A stretch of 64,000 nucleotides of DNA from Streptomyces oceani (GTDB lineage Bacteria > Actinomycetota > Actinomycetes > Streptomycetales > Streptomycetaceae), in the NCBI RefSeq assembly GCF_001751245.1, contig NZ_LJGU01000133.1, positions 9,181-73,180 of the forward strand. The letters are read 5' to 3'. A program made the position numbers and the translations under genes. Positions 17,080-25,521 of this stretch are shown here, in pieces (the first letter of the stretch is position 1; each line of letters opens with the position of its first letter). The notes beneath the pieces were generated by a model. The model saw only the letters and a list, made by a program, of their open reading frames with translations, made no database searches and was not told the origin of the DNA.

Positions 17080-18489
17080 GTGACACGCCTCGGTGACTCC
17101 GTACAACGCGCCAGCACGCTGCTGGCACAGGACCTCTCCTCCGACGCCGCCGTCGAGCAGCTGCTCGAGGAGACCGGAGCACGGCGCTATCTCGACCTGA
17201 GCGACCTCTCGGCGAAGGAGCAGGCGGCGCTCATCGCGGCTCGTACGGTGGACGTGCTGCCCTCGGTCGAGAAGCTCGCTGAGGAGATCGACGCACGCCG
17301 GGCGGACGACGACAGTCTGCACGTGAAGCTGGGCATCGATCCCACAGCCGCCGACGTGCACCTCGGGCACGCGGTGCCGGTGATCATCCTCAGCCGATTC
17401 CAACGGATGGGCCACCGGGTCACGTTGATCATCGGCGACACCACGGCAAAGATCGGCGACCCCTCGGGACGTACCGCCGAGCGCCCTCCGCTGTCCGACG
17501 CGGACATCGCGCGAAACCTCGCGGGTTACCAGGACCAGGTCAAGCCGTTCTTCGACTTCGAGAAGGTCCGATTCCGCCACAACAGCGAGTGGCTGGGCAG
17601 CATCACCCTGCCCCGGCTGATCGGCATCCTCTCCCAGGTCCCCGCCGCGCAGCTGCTGCAGCGAGAGGACTTCCGCAACCGGCTCTCGGAAGGTGCCGGG
17701 CTGACCATGTCCGAGCTGATCTACCCGGTCGCGATGGCGGTCGACTCGGCCGAGATCGAGGCGGGCATCGAGCTGGGCGGCGTGGACCAGCTGCTGAACA
17801 TGCAGATGGGCCGGAAGGTGATGGAGATCTACGGACAGCGACCACAGCTCATCGCGACGAACGCCCTGATCGAGGGCACCGACGGCTCGGGCGCCAAGAT
17901 GTCCAAGTCGAAGGGCAACTACGTCTCCTTGAACGCCTCGGCCGACGAGGTGTTCGGCAAGATCATGTCGATCCCGGACCGACTGACCGCACCATACCTG
18001 CGTGCCTGGACGGAATGGACCGATCCCGAGATCGACACGGCCTTGCAGCGGGTCGAGGCCGGGACGCTGCACCCGATGGACCTGAAGCGGGTTTTGGCCG
18101 GCGATGTGGTGGCCGCGCTGTACGGGGTGCCGGCGGCCATGGCGGCACGCCGGGGATTCGCCGCACAGTTCTCCCGACGGACGTTCGCGGACGTACGGTC
18201 GCTGCCCGCACTGGAGTTGACCGAGCACGCCGCCGAGGGCGTCGCGGCACTGCTGACCAAGGTGTTGGAGTTCACGCCGAGCGCCTCGGCGGCCCGTCGT
18301 GTCGCCAAGCAGAACGGCCTGCGGCTGGTGGTGGAAAGCGACGAGGAGCAGCATGCGATCGTGCTCACGGAGGCCGACGCGCTGCGCCCGCTGGGTGAGG
18401 TGCTCCCGGAGAAGCTGACCGAGGCCGGCGTGAGCGGCACCGTCTATCTGAAGGCCGGACGCAAGATCGCTGAGGTCCGCGGCGGCTGA
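17080..18489 (+). CDS. Tyrosyl-tRNA synthetase
   Basis: Charges tRNA-Tyr with tyrosine. The 469-residue class I synthetase has the HIGH-type motif HLGH at 94-97 and KMSKS at 273-277, which places it with the TyrZ-like (type 2) group. The C-terminal S4 RNA-binding domain covers about 405-465 (VSGTVYLKAGRKIAEVR). An N-terminal extension of about 40 residues precedes the usual start of homology. The start is GTG at 17080 with AGGACG upstream. No T-box leader is evident in the 160 nt upstream. A 12-bp hairpin spans the stop codon. Confidence 0.95.
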   Translation: MTRLGDSVQRASTLLAQDLSSDAAVEQLLEETGARRYLDLSDLSAKEQAALIAARTVDVLPSVEKLAEEIDARRADDDSLHVKLGIDPTAADVHLGHAVPVIILSRFQRMGHRVTLIIGDTTAKIGDPSGRTAERPPLSDADIARNLAGYQDQVKPFFDFEKVRFRHNSEWLGSITLPRLIGILSQVPAAQLLQREDFRNRLSEGAGLTMSELIYPVAMAVDSAEIEAGIELGGVDQLLNMQMGRKVMEIYGQRPQLIATNALIEGTDGSGAKMSKSKGNYVSLNASADEVFGKIMSIPDRLTAPYLRAWTEWTDPEIDTALQRVEAGTLHPMDLKRVLAGDVVAALYGVPAAMAARRGFAAQFSRRTFADVRSLPALELTEHAAEGVAALLTKVLEFTPSASAARRVAKQNGLRLVVESDEEQHAIVLTEADALRPLGEVLPEKLTEAGVSGTVYLKAGRKIAEVRGG

Positions 18490-18513
18490 TCCGGCGAATC
18501 TGCCGGATCAGCC
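18484..18513 (+). terminator. tyrS terminator overlapping the stop codon
   Basis: GGCTGATCCGGC, a GAATCT loop, then GCCGGATCAGCC form a perfect 12-bp stem. The tyrS TGA stop (18487-18489) lies inside the left arm. Confidence 0.75.
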
Positions 18514-18559
18514 AGGACTGTCCACCCGCGCTCAAGCCAGCCGGAGCGGGCGGCGTACC

Positions 18560-19024
18560 GTGGAGGTGGTGTCCGGCACACGGCGTGACCGGGCCAACGA
18601 GCGGGTGATGAGGATGTTGCGGAAGCAGCGGAGCCCTGAGGTCGTCCGGATCACCGGGGCCCGGAAGGGACTGACCGAGGACGTCCGGAGCAGGGAGCGG
18701 CGGTATGTGATCTCGATGCTCGTACGGACGGTGGCGGTGCTGCTCGCGGTGACCCTGTGGAACGTACAACGTCCACTGGCCATCGTGGCGCTGGTCCTCG
18801 GTGTGGTGTTGCCATACGTCGCGGTCGTGGTCGCCAACGCGGGGCGGGAGAACGCTTCCTCGCTGCCGACGACCGTGCTCCCCGGATCCCGGCCGATGCT
18901 CGACGCGACCGACCACACCGCCGGTGCCGCCGGCACCACCCCGCACAGCACGGACGAGCGAGCCGAACGGCAGGATAAGCCGGCGGGCGGGGAGCCCAAC
19001 ACCCGTTCGGACAGACCGCGTTGA
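18560..19024 (+). CDS. DUF3099 membrane protein
   Basis: 154 residues at most. The DUF3099 core is RSPEVVRITGARKGLTEDV, then two membrane helices (about 51-69 and 71-92) and a hydrophilic Thr/Asp-rich tail. The family is an actinobacterial membrane protein of unknown function. The start is uncertain: GTG 18560 gives the full length, but ATG 18608 or 18614, nearer to the conserved block, may be the real one. A GGAGGT at 18562-18567 does not sit correctly for any start. Transcribed after tyrS on the same strand but beyond its terminator. Confidence 0.8.
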   Translation: MEVVSGTRRDRANERVMRMLRKQRSPEVVRITGARKGLTEDVRSRERRYVISMLVRTVAVLLAVTLWNVQRPLAIVALVLGVVLPYVAVVVANAGRENASSLPTTVLPGSRPMLDATDHTAGAAGTTPHSTDERAERQDKPAGGEPNTRSDRPR

Positions 19025-19207
19025 GCAGCCAAGTCGTCCGGACCCCCGGAAAAGCTCACAGGAATAGTCCGGTTCTGCTGCACCTGCCGGGGTCTGTCAT
19101 GCCATACTTCTGGAGCGCTCCGCATCCCCCGTCGGAGCGATGGACCGACGCCGGGCGGCTCCCCCCGTGGCTGCCCGGCGTCGTTACGTGCGCCGCGCGG
19201 GTGTTGG

Positions 19208-19456
19208 ATGGACAGCGTGATACCCGCAGCGAACCCTGAATCTCCCATCTGCTCGGCGAAGGCCTGCAAGGCACCCGCGGTGTGGGTACTGGCCTGGAAC
19301 AACCCGAAGCTCCACACTCCCGAGCGCCGCAAGACCTGGCTGGCCTGCGATGAACACCGTGAACACCTGTCATCGTTCCTGAACGTGCGCGGCTTCCTTC
19401 GGGATGTCGTGCCACTGGCGGAATGGGAGGACGACAGCGCGGCTCCCCCAGACTGA
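19208..19456 (+). CDS. Small Cys/His protein, function unknown
   Basis: 82 residues with a well-conserved core: C-x4-C (SPICSAKACKA), WVLAWNNPKLH, and WLACDEHREHL followed by FLRDVVPLAEW. The spacing of Cys and His suggests a zinc-binding site. Streptomyces homologues are sometimes labelled acetone carboxylase, which nothing in the sequence supports. The ATG at 19208 has no strong ribosome site; GTG 19217 is an alternative. It converges on moaA, with twin palindromes in the 47-nt gap. Confidence 0.75.
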   Translation: MDSVIPAANPESPICSAKACKAPAVWVLAWNNPKLHTPERRKTWLACDEHREHLSSFLNVRGFLRDVVPLAEWEDDSAAPPD

Positions 19457-19460
19457 CCAG

Positions 19461-19494
19461 CCGGTCCGGACCGGCCCCGCCCGGTCCGGACCGG
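19461..19494. terminator. Twin 14-bp palindromes between convergent genes
   Basis: CCGGTCCGGACCGG occurs twice, at 19461-19474 and 19481-19494, with CCCCGC between. Each copy is a perfect palindrome, and the two copies can also pair with each other. Placed between the small Cys/His gene and moaA, the element fits a bidirectional terminator. Confidence 0.6.
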
Positions 19495-19503
19495 CGGCGT
19501 GGG

Positions 19504-20493
19504 TCAGCCGCCGATCGCGGACATCGGACGGTCGGGCTGGACGAAGGACGGGTCGTCGATGCCCGCACCCGCCTTCTTCCCCCACATGGCGCGCTTCCAC
19601 AGCGCCATGATCTCCTCGTCACTCGCCCCGTCCCGCAGGGCGCCGCGCAGGTCCGACTCTTCGGTGGCGAACAGGCAGGTACGCACCTGACCGTCCGCGG
19701 TGAGACGGGTACGGTCGCAGGCGCTGCAGAACGGCCGGGTGACGGAGGCGATCACGCCCACTCGATGCGGTCCGCCGTCGATGATCCAGCGCTCCGCGGG
19801 AGCAGAGCCGCGCTCCTCCTCGCCCTCCGGGGTAAGCGTGAAGCGGCTGCGCAGCGACGTGAGGATGTCTCCGGCAGTGATCATCCCCTCTCGGTGCCAG
19901 CCATGCTGGGCGTCAAGGGGCATCTGCTCGATGAAACGCAGCTCGTATCCGTGCTCCATCGCCCAGGCGAGCAGGTCCGGCGCCTCGTCGTCGTTGAGCC
20001 CCGGCATCAGCACGGTGTTCACCTTGACCGGGGTGAGGCCCGCCGCACGGCCGGCGGCGAGGCCGCGCAGGACGTCCGCGTGGCGCTTACGACGGGTCAG
20101 CTGCTGGAACACCTCGGGGCGCAGCGTGTCCAGCGAGACGTTGATCCGGTCCAACCCGGCGGCGTGCAGGGCGTGGGCCGTACGCTCCAGACCGATGCCG
20201 TTGGTCGTGAGGGAGATCTTCGGGCGAGGTGACAACCGCGCGCAACGCTCAATGATGCCGGGCAGTCCCGGGCGCAGCAGGGGCTCCCCTCCAGTGAAAC
20301 GAACCTCCTCGATGCCCAGCCCGGTCACGGCGACCTGGATGAGCCGAACGATCTCGTCGTCCGTCAGCAGCTTCGGCTTGGCCAGCCACTGCAGCCCCTC
20401 CTCCGGCATACAGTACGTGCAGCGCAGGTTGCACCGGTCGGTCAGTGAAACGCGCAAGTCGGTGGCGACCCGGCCGTATGTGTCGAGCAGCAT
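19504..20493 (-). CDS. GTP 3',8-cyclase MoaA
   Basis: Radical-SAM enzyme that, with MoaC, turns GTP into cyclic pyranopterin monophosphate in molybdenum cofactor synthesis. It has 329 residues from ATG at 20493 with GGGAGGG eight nt upstream. The SAM cluster Cys are at 21, 25 and 28 (DRCNLRCTYCMP). The C-terminal cluster Cys lie in FCSACDRTRLTADGQVRTCLF. The chain ends in Gly-Gly, the flexible tail needed for activity in this family. No other moa gene is in the window, so the pathway is dispersed. Confidence 0.95.
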   Translation of the reverse strand: MLLDTYGRVATDLRVSLTDRCNLRCTYCMPEEGLQWLAKPKLLTDDEIVRLIQVAVTGLGIEEVRFTGGEPLLRPGLPGIIERCARLSPRPKISLTTNGIGLERTAHALHAAGLDRINVSLDTLRPEVFQQLTRRKRHADVLRGLAAGRAAGLTPVKVNTVLMPGLNDDEAPDLLAWAMEHGYELRFIEQMPLDAQHGWHREGMITAGDILTSLRSRFTLTPEGEEERGSAPAERWIIDGGPHRVGVIASVTRPFCSACDRTRLTADGQVRTCLFATEESDLRGALRDGASDEEIMALWKRAMWGKKAGAGIDDPSFVQPDRPMSAIGG

Positions 20494-20656
20494 GCTGACG
20501 GCCCTCCCACGGTTGTTTCCTTTGCCTCGCAGCGTACGTGACGCCTGTGACAATCAACAGTTCGTTGAAGCGGGGGCGGTAGCGGGACCGCCCCCGCCGC
20601 GAACCGCTCCGTGGTGGGCCGTCAGCAGTGAGGGGCCGTGAGGCGTCCGCGGCAGC

Positions 20657-22285
20657 TCAGTGCGCCCCGCTGCCGGTCAGTGACCGCACCTCCAGTTCGG
20701 CGTACTTCTCGCCGTCGGGGTCCTCGTCCTCCTTCGACAGCACCGTCCCCAACCAACCGAGCAGGAAGCCCAGCGGGATGGAGATCAGGCCGGGATTGCT
20801 CAGTGGGAACCACTGGAAGTCGACACCGGAGAACATGGCCTCCTCGCTCCCGGAGACCACCGGGGAGAAGAACACGAGGAAGACGGACGAGAAGAGCCCG
20901 CCGTAGATCGACCAGAGCGACCCTCGGGTGTTGAACCGCTTCCAGAACAGGCTGTAGAGGATCGTCGGAAGGTTGGCCGAGGCCGCGACCGCGAAGGCGA
21001 GCGCCACCAGGAAGGCCACGTTGAGCTTGCCCGCGAAGATCCCGAGCACGATCGCGACGGCTCCGATGGCCACCGCCGCGATCCGGGCCGCGCTGACCTC
21101 CTCCTTGTCCGTCGCCTTGCCCTTGCGGATGACGTTGGCGTAGAGGTCGTGGGCGAACGACGAGGAGGACGCCAGGGTGAGGCCGGCGACCACCGCCAGG
21201 ATGGTCGCGAAGGCGACCGCCGAGATCAGTGCCAGCAGGGTCGCACCGCCGATCGAGTCCGCTCCGCCGCCGATCTCCTGAGCCAGCAACGGCGCCGCGG
21301 TGTTGCCCGCGGCGTCGGAGTCGGTGATCTCCTTCTGGGAGAGCAGTGCCGCCGCCCCGAAGCCGAGGGCGATGGTCATCAGGTAGAACACGCCGATGAT
21401 GCCGATCGCCCAGTTCACCGACTTACGGGCCACCTTGGCGGTGGGCACCGTGTAGAAGCGGACCAGGATGTGCGGCAGTCCGGCCGTCCCCAGCACCAGA
21501 GCGAGACCCAGCGAGATGAAGTCGATCTTCGAGGTGGTGCTCACCCCGTACTTCAGACCCGGCTCGAGGAAGGCCGCCCCCTTGCCGCTCTCCTCCGCGG
21601 CGGCGCCGAGCAGCGAGGAGATGTTCCAGTTGAACTTGGTCATCACCAGGATCGTGACCAGCAGGGTGCCGGCGATCAGCAGACACGCCTTGATCATCTG
21701 CACCCAGGTGGTGCCCTTCATTCCGCCGATGGTGACGTAGAGGATCATGACGATGCCGACGATGGCCACGATGATGTTCTTGCCGGCGTCCCCGGAGACT
21801 CCGAGCAGCAGGGCGACCAGCGCGCCCGCGCCCACCATCTGGGCCAACAGGTAGAAGATCGACACCACGATGGTGGAGGTGCCGGCGGCCGTACGCACCG
21901 GGCGCTGGCGCATCCGGTACGCGAGCACGTCGCCCATGGTGAAACGGCCGGAGTTCCGCAACGGCTCGGCGACCAGCAGCAGGGCGACCAGCCAGGCGAC
22001 GAGGAAGCCGATGGAGTAGAGGAATCCGTCGTATCCGAACAGCGCGATGAGGCCGGCGATCCCGAGGAAGGAGGCGGCGGACATGTAGTCGCCGGAGATG
22101 GCGAGGCCGTTCTGGAAACCGGTGAAGGAACGGCCGCCGGCGTAGAAGTCGGTGGCGTCCTTCGTCCGTCGGCCGGCCCACACGGTCACACCGAGGGTGG
22201 CGGCGACGAAGACGGAGAAGAGCGTGATGATCAGCGTGCGGTGGTCGCTGGCGTCCTCGGCGGCCAGCTGAACGAGCGAGTTCAC
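20657..22285 (-). CDS. Sodium:solute symporter, acetate/monocarboxylate type (ActP/MctC-like)
   Basis: 542 residues from GTG at 22285, with GGAGG eight nt upstream; the start overlaps the DUF485 stop codon as GTGA. About 13 membrane helices are visible. Motifs of the acetate-permease branch of the SSS family include RRTKDATDFYAGGRSFTGFQ, NGLAISGDYMSAASFLG and GTAGLPHILVRFYT. Close relatives take up acetate, pyruvate or propionate with Na+ or H+. The DUF485 gene upstream is the usual partner (yjcH-actP in E. coli). Confidence 0.93.
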   Translation of the reverse strand: MNSLVQLAAEDASDHRTLIITLFSVFVAATLGVTVWAGRRTKDATDFYAGGRSFTGFQNGLAISGDYMSAASFLGIAGLIALFGYDGFLYSIGFLVAWLVALLLVAEPLRNSGRFTMGDVLAYRMRQRPVRTAAGTSTIVVSIFYLLAQMVGAGALVALLLGVSGDAGKNIIVAIVGIVMILYVTIGGMKGTTWVQMIKACLLIAGTLLVTILVMTKFNWNISSLLGAAAEESGKGAAFLEPGLKYGVSTTSKIDFISLGLALVLGTAGLPHILVRFYTVPTAKVARKSVNWAIGIIGVFYLMTIALGFGAAALLSQKEITDSDAAGNTAAPLLAQEIGGGADSIGGATLLALISAVAFATILAVVAGLTLASSSSFAHDLYANVIRKGKATDKEEVSAARIAAVAIGAVAIVLGIFAGKLNVAFLVALAFAVAASANLPTILYSLFWKRFNTRGSLWSIYGGLFSSVFLVFFSPVVSGSEEAMFSGVDFQWFPLSNPGLISIPLGFLLGWLGTVLSKEDEDPDGEKYAELEVRSLTGSGAH

Positions 22286-22626
22286 GCGTCGGCCTCCAAA
22301 CGGTTCTTGATGGCGTCGGCCTTGGGATCGAGCTTGGCCGCGGCATGTCGTGCGTACCACCAGGCGATGAGGAAGGTGGTCACGAACTGGGCGATGCCGA
22401 AGGCGAACGCGACGTTGAGATTGCCCAGCAGCTTGGTGCCCATGAAATCGCCCGCGTAGATGGACAGCAGGACGTAGAGGAAATACCAGACGACGAAGCC
22501 GACGGTGAGCGGGAAGGCGAACGAGCGGTGGGATCGGCGTAGTTCACCGAACTCCGCGCTCTGTTGCACCTCCCGGTACTTCCGGTCGGACGACGGGCCG
22601 GAACCCGTTTCCTGTTCAGTGTCCAC
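22282..22626 (-). CDS. DUF485 membrane protein, partner of the symporter
   Basis: 114 residues from GTG at 22626, with GGAG seven nt upstream. It has two membrane helices (about 38-58 and 70-92) and the DUF485 pattern EFGELRRSHRSFAFPLTVGF and GNLNVAFAFGIAQF. It is translationally coupled to the acetate-type symporter by a 4-nt overlap. In E. coli the equivalent YjcH is co-transcribed with ActP. Its exact role (assembly or regulation of the carrier) is not settled. Confidence 0.93.
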   Translation of the reverse strand: MDTEQETGSGPSSDRKYREVQQSAEFGELRRSHRSFAFPLTVGFVVWYFLYVLLSIYAGDFMGTKLLGNLNVAFAFGIAQFVTTFLIAWWYARHAAAKLDPKADAIKNRLEADA

Positions 22627-22665
22627 GGCGACTCCAACGGACGGACTGTGCGGGGATGAGGGCTA

Positions 22666-22678
22666 TGACCTGGATCAC
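22666..22678 (-). promoter_or_regulatory. CRP-like half-palindrome upstream of the symporter operon
   Basis: TGA-CCTGGA-TCAC sits 40 nt upstream of the DUF485 start codon. It resembles the TGA-N6-TCA core of CRP-family sites. Only one strong site is present and the flanks do not extend the dyad far, so this is a tentative call. Confidence 0.25.
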
Positions 22679-22750
22679 AGCAGATAGCCGTCAGCGCATC
22701 GTAGATCGCCGGCGAGCCGTGCGACAGAGGTCCGTGGTTGAAATCTGTAG

Positions 22751-22769
22751 GGGATACGAGTGGTATCCC
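22751..22769 (+). repeat. 7-bp inverted repeat upstream of the subtilase
   Basis: GGGATAC, five nt, then GTATCCC, about 87 nt upstream of the subtilase start codon. It could be an operator; nothing else in the 229-nt gap stands out. Confidence 0.3.
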
Positions 22770-22855
22770 GCGCGTCTCCTGGGACTCCATTGCTGACACG
22801 TACACATCATGGATACGTTCCGCCCACAGTGGTCACACACGGACATGGAGGTCCT

Positions 22856-24442
22856 ATGGACGCTCGATCCCGCAGACGCAGCGGCGTACTGGCGGTGCCG
22901 CTCGGCCTCGCGCTCACCGCCTCGCTCGCCGTACTGCCCGGCGCGAGCACCGCCCTCGCCCAGGACCGGCCCGCCACCGGACAACAGCGGCACACCGAGG
23001 CCAAGGCCAAGGACGCGGAACAACTCAGCTACGTCGTCAACACCGAAGCAGAGGACGACACCATAGAGCGGGTGAAGCAGAAGATCGCGGACGCCGACGG
23101 CACCGTGGTCACCACCCACGAGGAGATCGGCGTACTCGTCGCCCACTCCGACAACCCCCGGTTCGGCGAGCTGCTACGCGCCGTCGAGGGCGTGGACTCG
23201 GCGGGCGCGACCCGTACGGCGCCGCTCCGAGCCGCCGGCACCACACAGGAGGGCGAGCCGCGCTACGTCCAGGACCCGAAGGCGCTCGCCGACAAACTGG
23301 ACGCCCGGCAGCAGGAACGTGCCGGGGCCAACGACGCTGACGTCGCGCCGGAGCCGCTGGAGTCCCTACAGTGGAACCTCCCCCAGATCAAGGCGGACCA
23401 GGCGCACGCCGTCAGCCAGGGGAGCCGGGACGTCACCACCGCCGTCATCGACACCGGGGTCGATGACACCCATCCCGACCTGCGGGCCAACTTCTCCGCG
23501 AGCCAGTCCGCCAGCTGCGTCGGAGGCAAGGCCGACACCTCCGAGGGCGCCTGGCGACCGTACGAGACCGGCGGCAGCTACCACGGCACCCATGTGGCCG
23601 GCACCATCGCCGCGCCCCGTAACGACGTGGGCGTCGCGGGCGTGGCTCCCGGCACTCAGGTGTCCTCCATCAAGGTGGCGGAGCAGGGCAGCAGCCTCTT
23701 CTACGCGGAAGCCGTCGTCTGCGCCTTCACCTTCGCCGCCGAGCAAGGGGTGGAGATCACCAACAACAGCTACTACGTCGACCCCTGGCTGTACAACTGC
23801 CCCGACCAGGCCGACCAGAAGGCCATCGCGGAAGCGGTCGGACGCGCGGCGGAGTACGCGGAGAACCAGGGCATCCTGAACGTGACCTCGGCGGGCAACT
23901 CCAACCACGACCTGGCCGCCGACGAGATCGTGGACGACACCAGCCCCAACGACTCGAAGCCGGTCGAGCGCACCATAGATCCCGGTGCCTGCCTGGACGT
24001 CCCCGCTCAACTGCCGGGCTCCGTCACCGTCTCCGCGACCGGCGCGGACACCCTCAAGTCGTACTACTCCAACCACGGCTCGGGGGTCATCGACGTCGCG
24101 GCACCGGGCGGCGACAAGTACCAGGTGCCGGGCGGCGACGCCAAGAACGGCGGAATCCTCGCGACCATGCCGGACGGCGACTACGCCTTCCTCCAGGGCA
24201 CGTCGATGGCCGCGCCGCACGTCGCCGGAGTCGCGGCGCTCGTCAAGAGCGCGCATCCACGGTCCACTCCCCAGGAGATCCACTGGCGGATGAAGGCGTG
24301 GGCCGACAACCCCGGCTGCCCGACCGAACCGTACGACCCGGACGGGGACGGCGAGGTCAACGCCGAGTGCGCGGGGCACGACAAGGTGAACAGCTTCTAC
24401 GGCTACGGCCTCGTGGACGCCCTGGACGCCGTACGGAAGTGA
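22856..24442 (+). CDS. Secreted S8 (subtilisin-like) serine protease
   Basis: 528 residues from ATG at 22856 (GGAGG just upstream). A Sec signal peptide spans 1 to about 35 (twin Arg-rich start, cleavage near ALA-Q). An inhibitor-like propeptide (about 57-115) precedes the catalytic domain (about 170-525). The triad is Asp199 (AVIDTGVDDTHPDL), His243 (YHGTHVAGT) and Ser450 (GTSMAAPHVAG), with the oxyanion Asn probably in SAGNSNHD. No C-terminal P/PPC or anchor domain is present, so the mature enzyme is soluble and extracellular. It converges on the sterol-desaturase-like gene with a hairpin between. Confidence 0.95.
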   Translation: MDARSRRRSGVLAVPLGLALTASLAVLPGASTALAQDRPATGQQRHTEAKAKDAEQLSYVVNTEAEDDTIERVKQKIADADGTVVTTHEEIGVLVAHSDNPRFGELLRAVEGVDSAGATRTAPLRAAGTTQEGEPRYVQDPKALADKLDARQQERAGANDADVAPEPLESLQWNLPQIKADQAHAVSQGSRDVTTAVIDTGVDDTHPDLRANFSASQSASCVGGKADTSEGAWRPYETGGSYHGTHVAGTIAAPRNDVGVAGVAPGTQVSSIKVAEQGSSLFYAEAVVCAFTFAAEQGVEITNNSYYVDPWLYNCPDQADQKAIAEAVGRAAEYAENQGILNVTSAGNSNHDLAADEIVDDTSPNDSKPVERTIDPGACLDVPAQLPGSVTVSATGADTLKSYYSNHGSGVIDVAAPGGDKYQVPGGDAKNGGILATMPDGDYAFLQGTSMAAPHVAGVAALVKSAHPRSTPQEIHWRMKAWADNPGCPTEPYDPDGDGEVNAECAGHDKVNSFYGYGLVDALDAVRK

Positions 24443-24490
24443 CCGGGGCGGCCCGACGCCACGTCGCGGGCCCCTGACAACCCGTCACGA

Positions 24491-24526
24491 GGGGCCGGGC
24501 CACGGCTATGCCGCTGGTCCGGCCCC
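24491..24526. terminator. Bidirectional terminator after the subtilase
   Basis: GGGGCCGGGCCA pairs with TGGTCCGGCCCC through 12 bp with one G-U, around a 12-nt loop. It sits between convergent genes, 48 nt after the protease stop and 25 nt from the end of the desaturase-like gene. Confidence 0.7.
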
Positions 24527-24551
24527 CATTCAGCCGCCTGGCTCACGCGGT

Positions 24552-25457
24552 CTACGGCTTCCCCAGCCGAGCGGGCTCCGGGGACCGTACGTCCTCCGGC
24601 GCGGTGTCCGGCCTCGGCGTCGCGACCGGTTGCCAGCGGGGGCTGCGCAGCACGCGACCGGAACGTTCGGACCAGCTCTCGGCCCGCCGTACGTCACGGC
24701 CGATCGCCACGTACTCGTGGCTGACGACCCGCAGTGGGTTGTAGGTCTCGATGTTCTGCGTCAACCCGTACACACACGGCTCCACTTCCGGGGCGAAGGA
24801 CCCGAACAGCCGGTCCCACACGATCAGAACGCCCCCGAAGTTGCGGTCCAGATAGTCCCCCTGCGACGCGTGATGCACCCGATGATGCGAGGGCGTGTTG
24901 AACACGAACTCGAACCACCGGGCCAGTTTGCCGATCCGCTCGGTGTGTATCCAGAACTGGTAGACCAGGTTCACCGAGTAGCAGAACGCGATGGCCGCCG
25001 GATGCACCCCGCAGGCGACCAGCGGGAGGTAGAACGGCCAGACCGCCAGGGACTCCCAGGGCGGCTGTCGCAGCGCGGTGCTGTAGTTGAACTTCCTGCT
25101 GGAGTGGTGCACCACGTGGGAGGCCCACAGGATGCGGATCAGGTGGTTCTCCCGGTGCGCCCAGTAGTAGAGGAAGTCCTGGGCCAACAGCATCAGCGGC
25201 AGGGTCCACCACAGCACGGGAACGCGTGCGGGGGTCAGTTCGTAGACCGCGATGAAGACCGCCATCGTCGGAATCTTCCACAGCATGTCCAGGGCGTAGC
25301 TGAACACGGCCACGCTGATGCTCGTGGCGGAGTCTCTGGGATCGTAACCGGCCTGCTCGTCCTTCGGACGCAGTCGGTGACCGAACACCTCTACAGCGCC
25401 GAGGAGGAAGAAGGCCGGAAACGACCACAACATGACATCGGGAAAGTCAGGAACCAT
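24552..25457 (-). CDS. Sterol desaturase/fatty acid hydroxylase family protein, copy 1
   Basis: 301 residues from ATG at 25457; a GTG ten codons earlier (25487) is an alternative, and neither has a clear ribosome site. It is an integral membrane diiron oxygenase-like protein with about four membrane helices and the His-box set HRENH, HVVHHSSRKFN and HHRVHH, plus a final conserved His in NPLRVVSHEY. The family hydroxylates or desaturates sterols, carotenoids, hopanoids or fatty acids; the substrate here is unknown. It is a tandem paralogue of the next gene, which starts a transcription unit in the same direction. Positions 24739-24978 are nearly identical to the paralogue. Confidence 0.9.
   Translation of the reverse strand: MVPDFPDVMLWSFPAFFLLGAVEVFGHRLRPKDEQAGYDPRDSATSISVAVFSYALDMLWKIPTMAVFIAVYELTPARVPVLWWTLPLMLLAQDFLYYWAHRENHLIRILWASHVVHHSSRKFNYSTALRQPPWESLAVWPFYLPLVACGVHPAAIAFCYSVNLVYQFWIHTERIGKLARWFEFVFNTPSHHRVHHASQGDYLDRNFGGVLIVWDRLFGSFAPEVEPCVYGLTQNIETYNPLRVVSHEYVAIGRDVRRAESWSERSGRVLRSPRWQPVATPRPDTAPEDVRSPEPARLGKP
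24739..24978. repeat. Gene-conversion-like tract, copy A
   Basis: These 240 bases differ from 25709-25948 at only three positions, at a constant offset of 970, while the flanking parts of the two genes are clearly more divergent. The tract encodes the middle of both proteins, including HHRVHH and the segment DYLDRNFGG. Confidence 0.9.
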
Positions 25458-25521
25458 GAGTGCACGGTAGGAGCCTTCCGTGACCACGGCGAGACCACGG
25501 ACCGGTCAGCAGGGTTTTCCC

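Noticed and set aside
19208..19456. Acetone carboxylase label for the small Cys/His protein
   Set aside because: The 82-residue chain is far too short and has no carboxylase motif; the label appears to be inherited in databases.
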